Shown here: in pieces, positions 7,054 through 14,508 of the stretch
How positions within the stretch are numbered: the stretch's first letter is position 1
Layout: each line of letters begins with the position of its first letter
Assembly: GCA_910587395.1 (NCBI GenBank)
Contig: CAJULJ010000058.1
Span: forward strand, 1-17,210
Length of the DNA: 17,210 nt
Direction: 5' to 3'
From: an uncultured Oscillospiraceae bacterium
Lineage (GTDB): Bacteria > Bacillota > Clostridia > Oscillospirales > Oscillospiraceae
Translations under genes and position numbers: made by a program
Notes under the pieces: model-generated
Database searches by the model: none
Told to the model about the DNA's origin: nothing
Seen by the model: the letters and a program-made list of their open reading frames with translations, nothing else

Positions 7054-7731
7054 ATGAGAAAAAGCGAACCCATTCAGTGGGTGTTCCGGGTGCTGTTCTA
7101 TGTGCTGGGGCTGTTTGTGATGGCGCTGGGCGTGGCGATTGCGGCCAATTCCAACCTGGGCATCTCCCCGGTGAACTCCCTGCCCTATGTGGTCAGCGAG
7201 GTTGTCCACCGGGACCCCGGCACTTGTGTTACCCTGGTGTTCTGCTCCTATATTTTACTTCAAATCATTATTTTGCGCCGTGAATTTATGTGGATCAACC
7301 TGCTGCAAATCGTGTTTTCCACCATTTTCGGCTACTTTGTCAACTTTACCAAGGCCCTGGTTGGGGACCTTGCCATCCCCGCCTATGCAGGCCAGCTGCT
7401 GATGCTGGCGGTGAGTATCGTGTTTATTGCGGTGGGGGTGGTGCTTTACATTGAGGTGGAAATGGTGCCCATGCCCATGGAGGGGCTGTCCCTGGCCATC
7501 GCGGGAAAAACGGGCGTCGCCTTCCACAACATGAAGATTATCATCGACTGTGTGGTGGTCATCGCGGGTGTGGCGCTGTCCTTTATTTGCCTGCACAAGC
7601 TGGTGTACATCCGGGAGGGCACCATCATCACCGCCATCGTCACCGGCAAGGTGATGGCCCTGGTGAAAAAGCCCATCTCGCCCCTGGTCCAAAAGGTGTG
7701 CTTCGGCGGCGTGTCCATGGAGGCGGAATGA
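7054..7731 (+). CDS. YczE/YitT-like integral membrane protein
   Basis: A 225-residue protein with about five hydrophobic segments: VFRVLFYVLGLFVMALGVAIA; a helix around TLVFCSYILLQIII; INLLQIVFSTIFGYFV; LLMLAVSIVFIAVGVVLYI; and IIIDCVVVIAGVALSFIC. The start pattern with a conserved small loop (NSNLGISPVNSLPYV) and the later MVPMPMEGLSLAIA resemble the YczE/DUF6198 branch of the YitT-like proteins. Their biochemical role is not firmly known; carboxylate or peptide movement has been suggested for relatives. GGAGG (7043-7047) supports ATG 7054 over an upstream in-frame start. The stop TGA overlaps the ligase start, so the two are probably co-translated. Export or import of the acid handled by the ligase and had enzymes is inference from position. 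Confidence 0.75.
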   Translation: MRKSEPIQWVFRVLFYVLGLFVMALGVAIAANSNLGISPVNSLPYVVSEVVHRDPGTCVTLVFCSYILLQIIILRREFMWINLLQIVFSTIFGYFVNFTKALVGDLAIPAYAGQLLMLAVSIVFIAVGVVLYIEVEMVPMPMEGLSLAIAGKTGVAFHNMKIIIDCVVVIAGVALSFICLHKLVYIREGTIITAIVTGKVMALVKKPISPLVQKVCFGGVSMEAE

Positions 7732-8480
7732 TGAAAAAAAGCCTTCCGCTGAAAAATTGGACCGTCAGCCAGCTCTTGCGCCGCGCGGCCCAGCGGTTTC
7801 CGACCCGCCCCGCTCTGGAATATGTGGGGCGGGTGTGGACCTATTCAGAGTTGGACGAGGTGGTGGACCGCACCGCCCGCCGTCTGCTGGCCTGGGGAGT
7901 GAAGCGAGGAGACCGGGTGGGGCTGTGGTGTGAGACGGAGCCCAACACTATTTTTCTCCTCTACGCCCTGCCCCGGATTGGGGCGGCGGCAGTCCGTCTG
8001 AACACCAGTCTCCAGCGGTCCGAGCTGGCGGAGCTGCTGTGCCGCACGGAGGTGAGCCGCCTTATCGTCACTGAAGGATACCGGGGCATGAGCTTCCCGG
8101 ACCTGTGCCGAGGGTTGGTGGAGGAGGTTCCCACTCTGGAGGCAGTGCTTTACGCTGGACTGAATGGGGAAGGCGGCAGCATAGACGCGCTGGACAGTCT
8201 GGATCAGGCCAGCCTCAACAAATTAGGTCAGGCCGAGGGCGAGACCACCCCCCAGGACATCGGTTATATTCTCTACACCAGCGGCACTACCAGCGTACCC
8301 AAGGCGGTGATGAGTACCAAGTACAGCCGGGTGAACAGCGGCATTCAGCAAGCCCACGACCTGGGAGCCGGGCCGGAGGACCGTTTCTGTGTGTCTGTCC
8401 CCATCTTTCACTGTTTCTGCCTGTCCGCCAACGTGATGGCAGCCTGCGCGGCGGGGGCGTGTCTTTACCTGCCCGACCTG
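7731..8480 (+). pseudogene. Acyl-CoA synthetase / AMP-dependent ligase, N-terminal half
   Basis: About 250 residues of an adenylate-forming ligase (ANL superfamily), which activates a carboxylic acid to acyl-AMP and then acyl-CoA. It shows the N-terminal ALEYVGRVWTYSELD block, GDRVGLWCETEPNTIFLLYALPRIGA, the phosphate-binding loop YTSGTTSVPKAV (~182-193; the usual Gly after the Thr pair is Ser and the usual Lys-Gly is Lys-Ala), and VPIFHCFCLSANVM (A5-like). Real ligase sequence ends at CLYLPDL near 8480; the frame then runs to 8921 as antisense of a hydrolase. A complete enzyme would be ~500 residues. The start is 7731 (or 7728), with GGAGG at 7719-7723. In aromatic reductive pathways a ligase primes the cycle, so this gene fits the module, but the C-terminal lid and catalytic Lys are lost. 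Confidence 0.8.
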
Positions 8481-9326
8481 ATCGCCGCCGTCAATATAGT
8501 TGGGCACTTCAAAGGCCGATTGGGCGAAATTGAGCATTTCCTCTATGTGCTTTGGCGTGGTAAAAGCGCCTTCGTGAACCTGGTTGGGGATCCATACAAC
8601 CTTGCCGGCATTGCCCTCCTCAAAAGAGCCGTACAACTCACCCGGAACAATTTCGTCCGTGTGGACACCATTCAATCCCAGCATGGTCTGTACCATGTTG
8701 TTCATATCTTCCGGTTGGCAGGATTTATCCGCCATGCCCAGCAGAAACATGAAATTGCCATGGTAGTAGTTTTCTTCATTCACGTTTTTGCTGAAGGTCA
8801 TGCTTCCTCCATCGGAGAACATGGCCACCGGCGGCTGATACTTCAACGCCATAGCCAAGGAGGAGTCTGCGCCCAGGGAGTGCCCGGAAACCGCCCAGCG
8901 CTTTGTGTCAACAAAGGGTAGTCCCAAAAGATAATTTGTAAACGAATTGGGGATCGCCGGATCAAATTCGCCGTTGGCTTCGCAGAATTGCGCGTCGCCC
9001 GCGCCCATATTGTCTGGGGCCAGACAGACAAATCCCCGGCGGGCGAATTCCACCGCCCAGGACTCGTGGTTTCGCGCGCTGCCCGAAAGCCCATGATACA
9101 TCATGATGGCTGGAGCGGGCGTCTCGTTCGAGGCATTGCTTGGAACATACAGCAAAGCACTGCGCTGTAAGCCGTCGTCGCCGACCAAAGTGATCCGTGT
9201 AATTTTTACGTTGCCCCATCCGGTAATGACGCCCCAGTTGGCCACTGAGCATAGGATCAGCACAGCAAGTGAAATGAGCAGGGCTCGCGTGGTAAATGTG
9301 TTTTTTGCCGTAGTAGCTTTTTCCAT
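8475..9326 (-). pseudogene. Membrane-anchored alpha/beta hydrolase, N-terminal half (copy 1)
   Basis: About 284 residues match the first half of the two long copies. One membrane anchor (~14-33) is followed by the family signature WGVITGWGNVKITRITLVG, then the hydrolase core. The core has YHGLSGSARNHESWAVEFA (oxyanion region), GAGD, the nucleophile Ser150 in GHSLG, probable acid Asp200 (GMAD) and probable base His251 (QVHEGAF). The triad is complete, but similarity stops at PNYIDGGDQV. There the paralogues continue into the membrane block; here the frame runs on to 8223 as antisense of the ligase. ATG 9326 has an AAGGAAGGGG site. If expressed, it would be a membrane-tethered extracytoplasmic hydrolase with an ~84-residue nonsense tail, so it might retain activity. 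Confidence 0.78.
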
Positions 9327-9385
9327 GATTTGCCCCTTCCTTTTCTGAAAATATATGGCATGGCTTGCATTTCCTTTTCGACTAT

Positions 9386-9415
9386 ATTATACTGATTCTG
9401 GAAAGGCCCTGTCCG
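9386..9415 (-). promoter_or_regulatory. Possible promoter of hydrolase copy 1
   Basis: On the minus strand a perfect TATAAT (9391-9386) lies ~60 bases before the start codon. The best -35 is CGGACA (9415-9410), 18 bp upstream, matching 4 of 6 positions. No CAACTGG-type repeat of the kind seen at 11568-11623 is present here. Confidence 0.4.
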
Positions 9416-9467
9416 CTGGTGTGGAGCAGGGCCGTCCCAGGGAAAATTGACATTACAATTTTCCCTG
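9405..9467 (-). terminator. Two hairpins after hydrolase copy 2
   Basis: Directly after the minus-strand stop (9486) lies a perfect 12-bp stem (9438-9449 with 9456-9467, CAGGGAAAATTG) with a 6-base loop. A second 7-bp stem (9405-9411 with 9427-9433, GGCCCTG) follows, then CCTTTCC. Together they probably end the copy 2 transcript. The second also lies at the -35 region proposed for copy 1. Confidence 0.55.
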
Positions 9468-9485
9468 TTTACATATAAGCTTTGA

Positions 9486-11456
9486 TTACAGGACGATGCG
9501 TACCTGTCCAAAAGTTACACACATCAGCGCCGATACGGTTCCCATGAGGAACGCGCTGAGCCAAGTATTGCCGGTCTTCCGGTACAGAAGTGTAGAGCCG
9601 CCGATGCCCACAGTCATTCCGGCGGGCATGCCCCACAACCGAGCAATATCGGTTTCAAAATTCCAGAACCAATACTGGTCTCCGGTCCCGCTAGACTCCA
9701 GGTTCCATCGCACAACAATTACGGTGATTAGCACGATGGTAGCCAGCAGGATGTTGAACGCCATGGCGATCACGATGTCCAGCCCCTCCTTGCCGGTGGT
9801 GGGAAGACGGCGTTCCACATTGATGGAGAAGCTGGCCACCACAAAGCAGGCGATCCAAATGAGGATATACCACCAATAGTAGTTGATTTTGGAGATGGGA
9901 ATGTCCTTGAAGCCAAAGAACCACGCGTAGAAATCCGTACCAAACACCTGCTCCTGGAAAAGAATACAGCTCCAGGCAACTGCAATCACGATCATGGCCA
10001 GCAGCAGAGTCTTGAGGATCATCTTGATGCTGAGCCGGTTGGAATCGGCAGGGGTCAGCCCCAGGTCGTTGAGGGTGAGCTTATGGCGCTTGCCGTCCGT
10101 GAAGAAGTAGAGCAGGAAACCCAAAATCCCCAGCAGGTTCAGCCCCACCAGCACACCAAAGGCTGCGTTGGCGAACATCAGGCGGAAGCCCGCGGCAGGA
10201 ACTGCGTTCTTGGTCGGATTGGTTAGGCCGGTCAGTGCGATAATTCCCATTGCTCCTGTTTTCAAAACGATGTAGGGGAAAATAAGAGACAGCACAACGC
10301 TGACTGCCAGCCCTTGCTTGCGCAGGCCGATATTTCTGGCGATAGGACGCTTGACCTCAGTAAAGAAGGGAATCTCTTCAATGAGCAGCAACGCGATGGC
10401 ACAGATAAACAAACCGAATATGAAGATGCCTATGAGGCCGATATAGTCCTTGAACTGCCAGACTTGGTCACTGGGGTCAATGTAGTTGGGCAGAGCATCG
10501 CCCACAGCCTCCTGCCCGAACCACAGGAGCTTTTCAATGGTGTCGCCGCTGACGAAGGCTGCTTCATGAATGCGGTTTTCATCCTGCATGACGCAGACCG
10601 CATTCCCATCCTCAAAGGAACCGGCGATTTGCCCAAGCTGGGTGTACTCTACTCCCTCATAGCCTGGCCGGCCGTCCAGATAATCCGCAATAGCTTCGCA
10701 AAGCTTTTCCGCTGGACGTTCCACATCGCCGAACACGACAAAGGCATTTCCGGTATAATTGCTCAAGCCCTCAACATATTCCTCGGAACCCTCGGCGATA
10801 AGGCCGTCGACGGGCTTTGCCACAAAGCTGCCGATGTCGCCGGATGCCAGCATAAAACCCTTGGCGTTGTATTTAACCGCAATGGATGACGCCGTGCCGC
10901 AGCCCATGGAGTGGCCTGCGACCAGAATGTTGTCCTGGTCTACATAGGGCAGGCTCAGCGCGTGCTGATAATAGGCTTCCGCTACAGAGGTCATACTTGG
11001 CAGACTGGTGTTGCCGGTATAGACATGGTTTTCCGAATCACCTGCTCCCAGATGATCGATGGAGAGAACCACAAAGCCGCGGCGGGCAAACTCCACTGCC
11101 CAGGATTCATGGTTCCGGGCGTTGCCTGCGTTACCGTGGCAGTTGAACAGCAGAGGGGCCGGGGTGTCGTTTGTAGCATTCTTGGGAATGTAGAGCAGGG
11201 CGCTGATGGAGTCGCCATTAAAACCGGATAGAGTGAGGCGTCGGATTTTAACGTTTCCCCACCCGGAAATAATACCCCAGTTGAGAATAGATGCCAGCAC
11301 GGTCAGAGCCAGCATGATGCAGAAGAATCGCCGGATACCCGTTTTCCGTTTGGCTTTTCCCTCTGCGCTGTAGAAGCTTTCTCGCAGCCGCTCGTCCATT
11401 TGGCGGTCACGCTCCTCTTGCGCAGTCAGGCGGTTCATCGCTGAGTTTTCTGCCAT
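9486..11456 (-). CDS. Membrane protein with extracytoplasmic alpha/beta hydrolase and C-terminal multi-helix domain (copy 2)
   Basis: This 656-residue protein has three parts. Residues 1-42 are charged and cytoplasmic. Residues ~44-62 are a membrane anchor preceded by KRKTGIRR, which by the positive-inside rule places the next domain outside the cell. Residues ~68-330 are an alpha/beta hydrolase with FNCHGNAGNARNHESWAVEF, Ser183 in GHSMG, probable Asp244 and His297 (RIHEAAF). From ~338 to the end are about eight membrane helices with basic cytoplasmic loops (RPIARNIGLRKQG, TDGKRHK, NVERRLPTTGKEG). I do not recognise a named family for this whole arrangement; the hydrolase resembles esterase or S9-type peptidase cores. 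The substrate is unknown; a lipid, peptide signal or antibiotic are possibilities only. It is divergent from a LytTR regulator, with three direct repeats between them. GGAGG lies 7-12 bases before ATG 11456. Confidence 0.85.
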   Translation of the reverse strand: MAENSAMNRLTAQEERDRQMDERLRESFYSAEGKAKRKTGIRRFFCIMLALTVLASILNWGIISGWGNVKIRRLTLSGFNGDSISALLYIPKNATNDTPAPLLFNCHGNAGNARNHESWAVEFARRGFVVLSIDHLGAGDSENHVYTGNTSLPSMTSVAEAYYQHALSLPYVDQDNILVAGHSMGCGTASSIAVKYNAKGFMLASGDIGSFVAKPVDGLIAEGSEEYVEGLSNYTGNAFVVFGDVERPAEKLCEAIADYLDGRPGYEGVEYTQLGQIAGSFEDGNAVCVMQDENRIHEAAFVSGDTIEKLLWFGQEAVGDALPNYIDPSDQVWQFKDYIGLIGIFIFGLFICAIALLLIEEIPFFTEVKRPIARNIGLRKQGLAVSVVLSLIFPYIVLKTGAMGIIALTGLTNPTKNAVPAAGFRLMFANAAFGVLVGLNLLGILGFLLYFFTDGKRHKLTLNDLGLTPADSNRLSIKMILKTLLLAMIVIAVAWSCILFQEQVFGTDFYAWFFGFKDIPISKINYYWWYILIWIACFVVASFSINVERRLPTTGKEGLDIVIAMAFNILLATIVLITVIVVRWNLESSGTGDQYWFWNFETDIARLWGMPAGMTVGIGGSTLLYRKTGNTWLSAFLMGTVSALMCVTFGQVRIVL

Positions 11457-11509
11457 GTTTTATTTCCTCCCCTTATATTTGTATGGGCCTTGTAAATAGG
11501 CTTGTGGGA

Positions 11510-11537
11510 AGTATACAAAAGCACAGCAAAAATGCAA
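11510..11537 (-). promoter_or_regulatory. Possible promoter of hydrolase copy 2
   Basis: On the minus strand: TTGCAT (11537-11532), a 16-bp spacer, TATACT (11515-11510). It lies about 55 bases before the start codon. The direct repeats at 11568-11623 lie 30 bp and more upstream of the -35, as expected for an activator. Confidence 0.5.
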
Positions 11538-11567
11538 CAGCTGGTGCACATATATCCAAAAACCGTC

Positions 11568-11623
11568 CGCAACTGGACAAGTCCGAGACGCAACTGGTCA
11601 AGTTTCGACCGCAACTGGACAAT
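11568..11623. promoter_or_regulatory. Three 21-bp-spaced direct repeats, probable LytTR regulator boxes
   Basis: The core CGCAACTGGWCAA occurs at 11568, 11589 and 11610, exactly 21 bp (two helical turns) apart. The complement reads TTGNCCAGTTGCG, containing CCAGTT as in VirR boxes and GTT-centred like AgrA/LytR-type sites, which are also pairs of ~9-bp repeats with ~12-bp gaps. The array sits between hydrolase copy 2 and the LytTR regulator gene, close to the latter's start. The obvious candidate to bind is that regulator, acting on one or both genes. Confidence 0.68.
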
Positions 11624-11647
11624 GCCGAATGAGAGGAGAGACAGACC

Positions 11648-12355
11648 ATGACTCGCAGGATTGCGGTTTGCGATGACGAGCAGGATGTATCCCGGCAGAT
11701 GTCGCTGTATTTGAAGCAGATCGCCCAAGAGCGGTCAGAGATCTTTGATTGTTTTTATTATGGTTCTGCCGAAGAACTGCTGGCCCATATGCCCAGGGAT
11801 ATGGATGCGCTTTTACTGGATATCGGTATGGCAGGAATCACCGGTATGGAAGCGGCATACCGTCTCCGCCGGGAGAAGGTTGAGATACCTATTCTTTTCA
11901 TCACCAGCATGACAGAATATGCCTTAGAGGGCTATGAAGTCCACGCTTTTTCTTTTCTTTCCAAGCCCGTCCGATATGCTTCTCTCAGTCGAAACCTGTC
12001 GGATGCCTTTGCCCAAATTGACGCGCATCGGGAGGACGCCCTTATAGTGAACGACGGGATGAGTCGGCAGATCGTGGATCTGCGGACTCTGATCTATGCC
12101 GAGGTCTATCAGCACCACACCAGCTTTGTATTTATGGGTGAGAGGAGGAGCTGCAAGCTTCCCCTTGCCGAAATTGAGGCGCAGGTTCTCCGCCGGGGTT
12201 TTTTCCGTTGCCACAAAAGTTTTTTAGTGAATTTCCGGCATATTTCTCGGATTGATTTTGATTCCGTCACAATGGATAATAACGAGCGCGTTCCTTTGAG
12301 CAAATACCGGCGGAAGGAGTTTTTGACTGCTTATTCCCGGTTTATGGGGGTGTGA
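11648..12355 (+). CDS. LytTR-family response regulator (LytR/AgrA type)
   Basis: This 235-residue regulator has an N-terminal receiver (1-~120): acidic pair Asp9/Asp10 (CDDEQ), phospho-acceptor Asp58 (LLLDIGMAGITGME), Thr86 (FITS) and Lys106 (FLSKPV). The C-terminal LytTR DNA-binding domain (~130-235) includes IYAEVYQHHTSFVF, FFRCHKSFLVNFRHI and ERVPLSKYRRKEF. It is of standard length and intact. It would be phosphorylated by the GHKL kinase encoded directly after it; the two overlap by 4 bases (GTGA). GAGGAG at 11633-11638 supports ATG 11648. Three likely binding repeats lie just upstream, so autoregulation and control of the divergent hydrolase are plausible. Confidence 0.92.
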   Translation: MTRRIAVCDDEQDVSRQMSLYLKQIAQERSEIFDCFYYGSAEELLAHMPRDMDALLLDIGMAGITGMEAAYRLRREKVEIPILFITSMTEYALEGYEVHAFSFLSKPVRYASLSRNLSDAFAQIDAHREDALIVNDGMSRQIVDLRTLIYAEVYQHHTSFVFMGERRSCKLPLAEIEAQVLRRGFFRCHKSFLVNFRHISRIDFDSVTMDNNERVPLSKYRRKEFLTAYSRFMGV

Positions 12356-13677
12356 GCTTGAACGATTTTGTGGCCTTTGCCAGTTTCCTGTGTGATGGCG
12401 TATTTGTGCTCTTTTACCTAAGAACGGCAGAGAGGCCGTGCATTCAAACACAGGGCAGGCGCTATCTCCCGCTGCTGTTTTTAGCTGGCACTTTGTTTCT
12501 CTATCCTACGGGATTGGTCCCTGTTCCCGACAGTATTTTGGTTCGGTTGTTACTTCGCATCGTACTATGTGCCGGTTGCTTTTTTTCCAGCCGAATGCTT
12601 CCATTAGATGTGGCCGTTTATGGTGCCTGCATCTGTACGGTGGTTTATTTTATCTGCCAGAACTTGTTTATCACTCCCTTGACCAAACCATTTCTCATGG
12701 CAGATATCCCTATCATTTCATCAGTCGGAGCAAATATTGCCCTGTGCATACTGATTGTGCTAAGTATCAAAATGTTATGTTATCTGTGGATCTGCCGAAC
12801 CATCCCCTTGCGCAGTGCAGATCCGATCCGCAGCCCTCAGGTTATCGTGCTTGTCACAATAGCAGCAGCCAGTATTTTTATCAAAGACGTTCAGAAGGCT
12901 GTCAGTGATGGAGACAGCTCAGCAGACCGCCACCCGGAGTTGAGCGTCTATTTTATTGTTCTTCAGATCGCACTTCTTCTCTGTCTGGTTTTTTTTGAAC
13001 AGTATCAGCGGAAGCTGCGGGAAAATACCGCATACCGCCTCCAGACTGCCACCGCGCAAGCTCTGCTGGAGCATCTAAATGCCCAACAGGAACGCGATGG
13101 AGAAATCCGCCGCCTACGCCATGATTTGAAAAATCATATGCTTACCCTTCGCTATTTTCTCCAAGCTGGCCGGGAGCAGGATGCGGTCCAGTACATCGAC
13201 GGCTTTTTGGAACAGGCTGGACATCATGAGCTCCGGCCACAAACAGGACACGCCCTTCTCGACTGTCTCATCAGTGAGAAACTGACCCCAGCTGCAAAAA
13301 GCGGGGTTGAAATCAGTGTGGTGTTGGATTTTCGCCAGGGCGGTTTTCTGGAAGACTTTGATTTGTGCGTTATGATTGGCAATGCATTGGATAATGCGGT
13401 GGAATCCTGCCTCAAGCTTCCAGAGGGACAGCCAAGGTTTATTGAGGTGCGTGGCGGTCCTTCAGCGAATCAAATGATCATTCATATAGCCAACAGTTGT
13501 TGTGAACCCATTCACTTTTTTGGGGAACTTCCAGTTTCTACGAAGCGTCATGGACAATACCATGGCTTTGGCCTGGGGAATATCCGGAGGGCTTTAGATA
13601 AATATGGAGGTCAGCTCATCCTTCCTCCTCAGGGAGAAGGGCGTTTCTTGCTGTCTATGTTTATTCCTTTGCCATAA
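12352..13677 (+). CDS. GHKL-type sensor histidine kinase (AgrC/ComD-like)
   Basis: A 441-residue membrane kinase of the HPK10 (AgrC/ComD) type, paired with the upstream LytTR regulator. The N-terminal ~215 residues contain about six hydrophobic segments forming the sensor. A coiled linker (~215-255) leads to the phosphorylation site His257 in RRLRHDLKNHM. The ATPase domain has the N-box MIGNALDNAVESC (Asn344, Asn348) and the G-box HGFGLGNIRRALDKYGG (~404-420). Kinases of this class most often sense secreted peptides, but no peptide or AgrB-like gene is visible nearby, so the ligand is unknown. The GTG at 12352 overlaps the regulator stop; a TTG at 12358 has better spacing from the GGGGG before it and may be the true start. 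It ends at 13677 without a clear terminator. Confidence 0.9.
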   Translation: MSLNDFVAFASFLCDGVFVLFYLRTAERPCIQTQGRRYLPLLFLAGTLFLYPTGLVPVPDSILVRLLLRIVLCAGCFFSSRMLPLDVAVYGACICTVVYFICQNLFITPLTKPFLMADIPIISSVGANIALCILIVLSIKMLCYLWICRTIPLRSADPIRSPQVIVLVTIAAASIFIKDVQKAVSDGDSSADRHPELSVYFIVLQIALLLCLVFFEQYQRKLRENTAYRLQTATAQALLEHLNAQQERDGEIRRLRHDLKNHMLTLRYFLQAGREQDAVQYIDGFLEQAGHHELRPQTGHALLDCLISEKLTPAAKSGVEISVVLDFRQGGFLEDFDLCVMIGNALDNAVESCLKLPEGQPRFIEVRGGPSANQMIIHIANSCCEPIHFFGELPVSTKRHGQYHGFGLGNIRRALDKYGGQLILPPQGEGRFLLSMFIPLP

Positions 13678-14094
13678 ACTCGATACAAGCCTCTTTGTAA
13701 ATGTGCGAGATATTGTAAGCAGAATCTGCCGCAATGGCCTCTATCTCTGGACATATTCTGCATCACTCTGCCGTAAATATCGTCAAACGTTACGCTGCCG
13801 TGGGTATTGCCGGGAGGTAACTGCCCCCTCTGGCACATAGCCGTTCCTTGCCGCAGGGGCGGTATGCGACTTAAGGCAAACTGCCGTTGGTGCGCTCCCT
13901 TGGCAAGCATACCGCACTCCGGGACTGCAGACCTTTTTCTTTGCTATGACTCTTTTCCTCGCTTTTCAATGTTATGGCATTATCTTATCATTCACCACGT
14001 CCCATAATTTGGCACTTTCCTCGGCTGAGCTGAAGGGATAACCACATTTTTTGATATGTATGATGATCTATTTTAAGAGAGGGGCATATTCTCT
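13678..14094. other. 417-bp gap without a convincing gene
   Basis: This stretch separates the two regulator/kinase operons. It contains a 9-bp inverted repeat GCGGTATGC / GCATACCGC (13859-13867 and 13907-13915) with 39 bases between, and many CTGCCG motifs. Frames are open on the minus strand (13910-13629, 93 codons, overlapping the kinase end) and on the plus strand (13807-14007, 66 codons). Neither has a good ribosome binding site or a family I recognise. A weak TATGAT at 14059-14064 could be the -10 box for the next regulator, with no matching -35. A remnant gene or a structured RNA are both possible. Confidence 0.5.
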
Positions 14095-14508
14095 GTGCTG
14101 AATATTTCCATTTGTGATGATGACACCGCCGTATGCCAGCAGCTTTCCGATTATATCCTCCGCTTTGAGGAAGAAACAGGGCAAAAAATGCAGGCCACTA
14201 TCTTTTCTTCAGGGGCAGAACTGCTGAGCGATTATCCATGCGCGACGGATATCCTTCTTTTGGATATTGAAATGGGCAGCCCGAACGGCATAGAAACCGC
14301 CCAGAGGCTCCGGCTCACGGTACCGGATTTGTGTATTATTTTTATTACCGGTTATAACCAATACGCCGTAAAGGGCTATTCCGTCCGTGCTTTCGGTTTT
14401 TTGCCAAAGCCGGTGTCTTACCTTACTTTCCGCAACGAGCTAACGCTGGCGATAGAACAGCTTCAACGGCGGAGCAGTCAGTCCAGCCGGCGATTATCGG
14501 GATTGTAA
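14095..14508 (+). pseudogene. LytTR-type response regulator reduced to its receiver domain
   Basis: 137 residues cover only the receiver: SICDDDTA (Asp8-10), phospho-acceptor Asp57 (LLLDIEMGSPNGIE), Thr85 (FITG) and Lys105 (FLPKPV). This is the same type as the regulator at 11648. After IEQLQRRSSQ the frame ends (RRLSGL, TAA 14506-14508) where a ~100-residue LytTR DNA-binding domain should follow. The sequence beyond is the middle of a GHKL kinase in another frame. The GTG start at 14095 has GAGGGG 12 bases upstream, rather far. If translated, it could only act as a phosphate sink or competitor. It more likely results from a deletion that fused regulator to kinase. Confidence 0.75.

Noticed and set aside
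8223..8474. Hydrolase copy 1 continuing to 8223 on the minus strand
   Set aside because: After PNYIDGGDQV the translation is antisense of the ligase and lacks the membrane helices seen in the paralogues.
8481..8921. Ligase reading frame continuing to 8921
   Set aside because: Residues after the junction are the exact antisense of the hydrolase gene and carry no ligase motif, so it is not a real fusion domain.
319..9326. Had module as an insertion that split one hydrolase gene into the pieces at 319-630 and 8475-9326
   Set aside because: The two pieces are on opposite strands and together lack ~280 middle residues, so neither a simple insertion nor a single inversion restores a gene.
11534..11549. 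Possible fourth LytTR box (GCAACAGCTGG)
   Set aside because: It has two extra bases within the core and is not in register with the 21-bp array.
13807..14007. Plus-strand 66-codon frame as a signal-peptide precursor gene
   Set aside because: It has no AgrD-like features, no ribosome binding site and no AgrB-type processing gene nearby.
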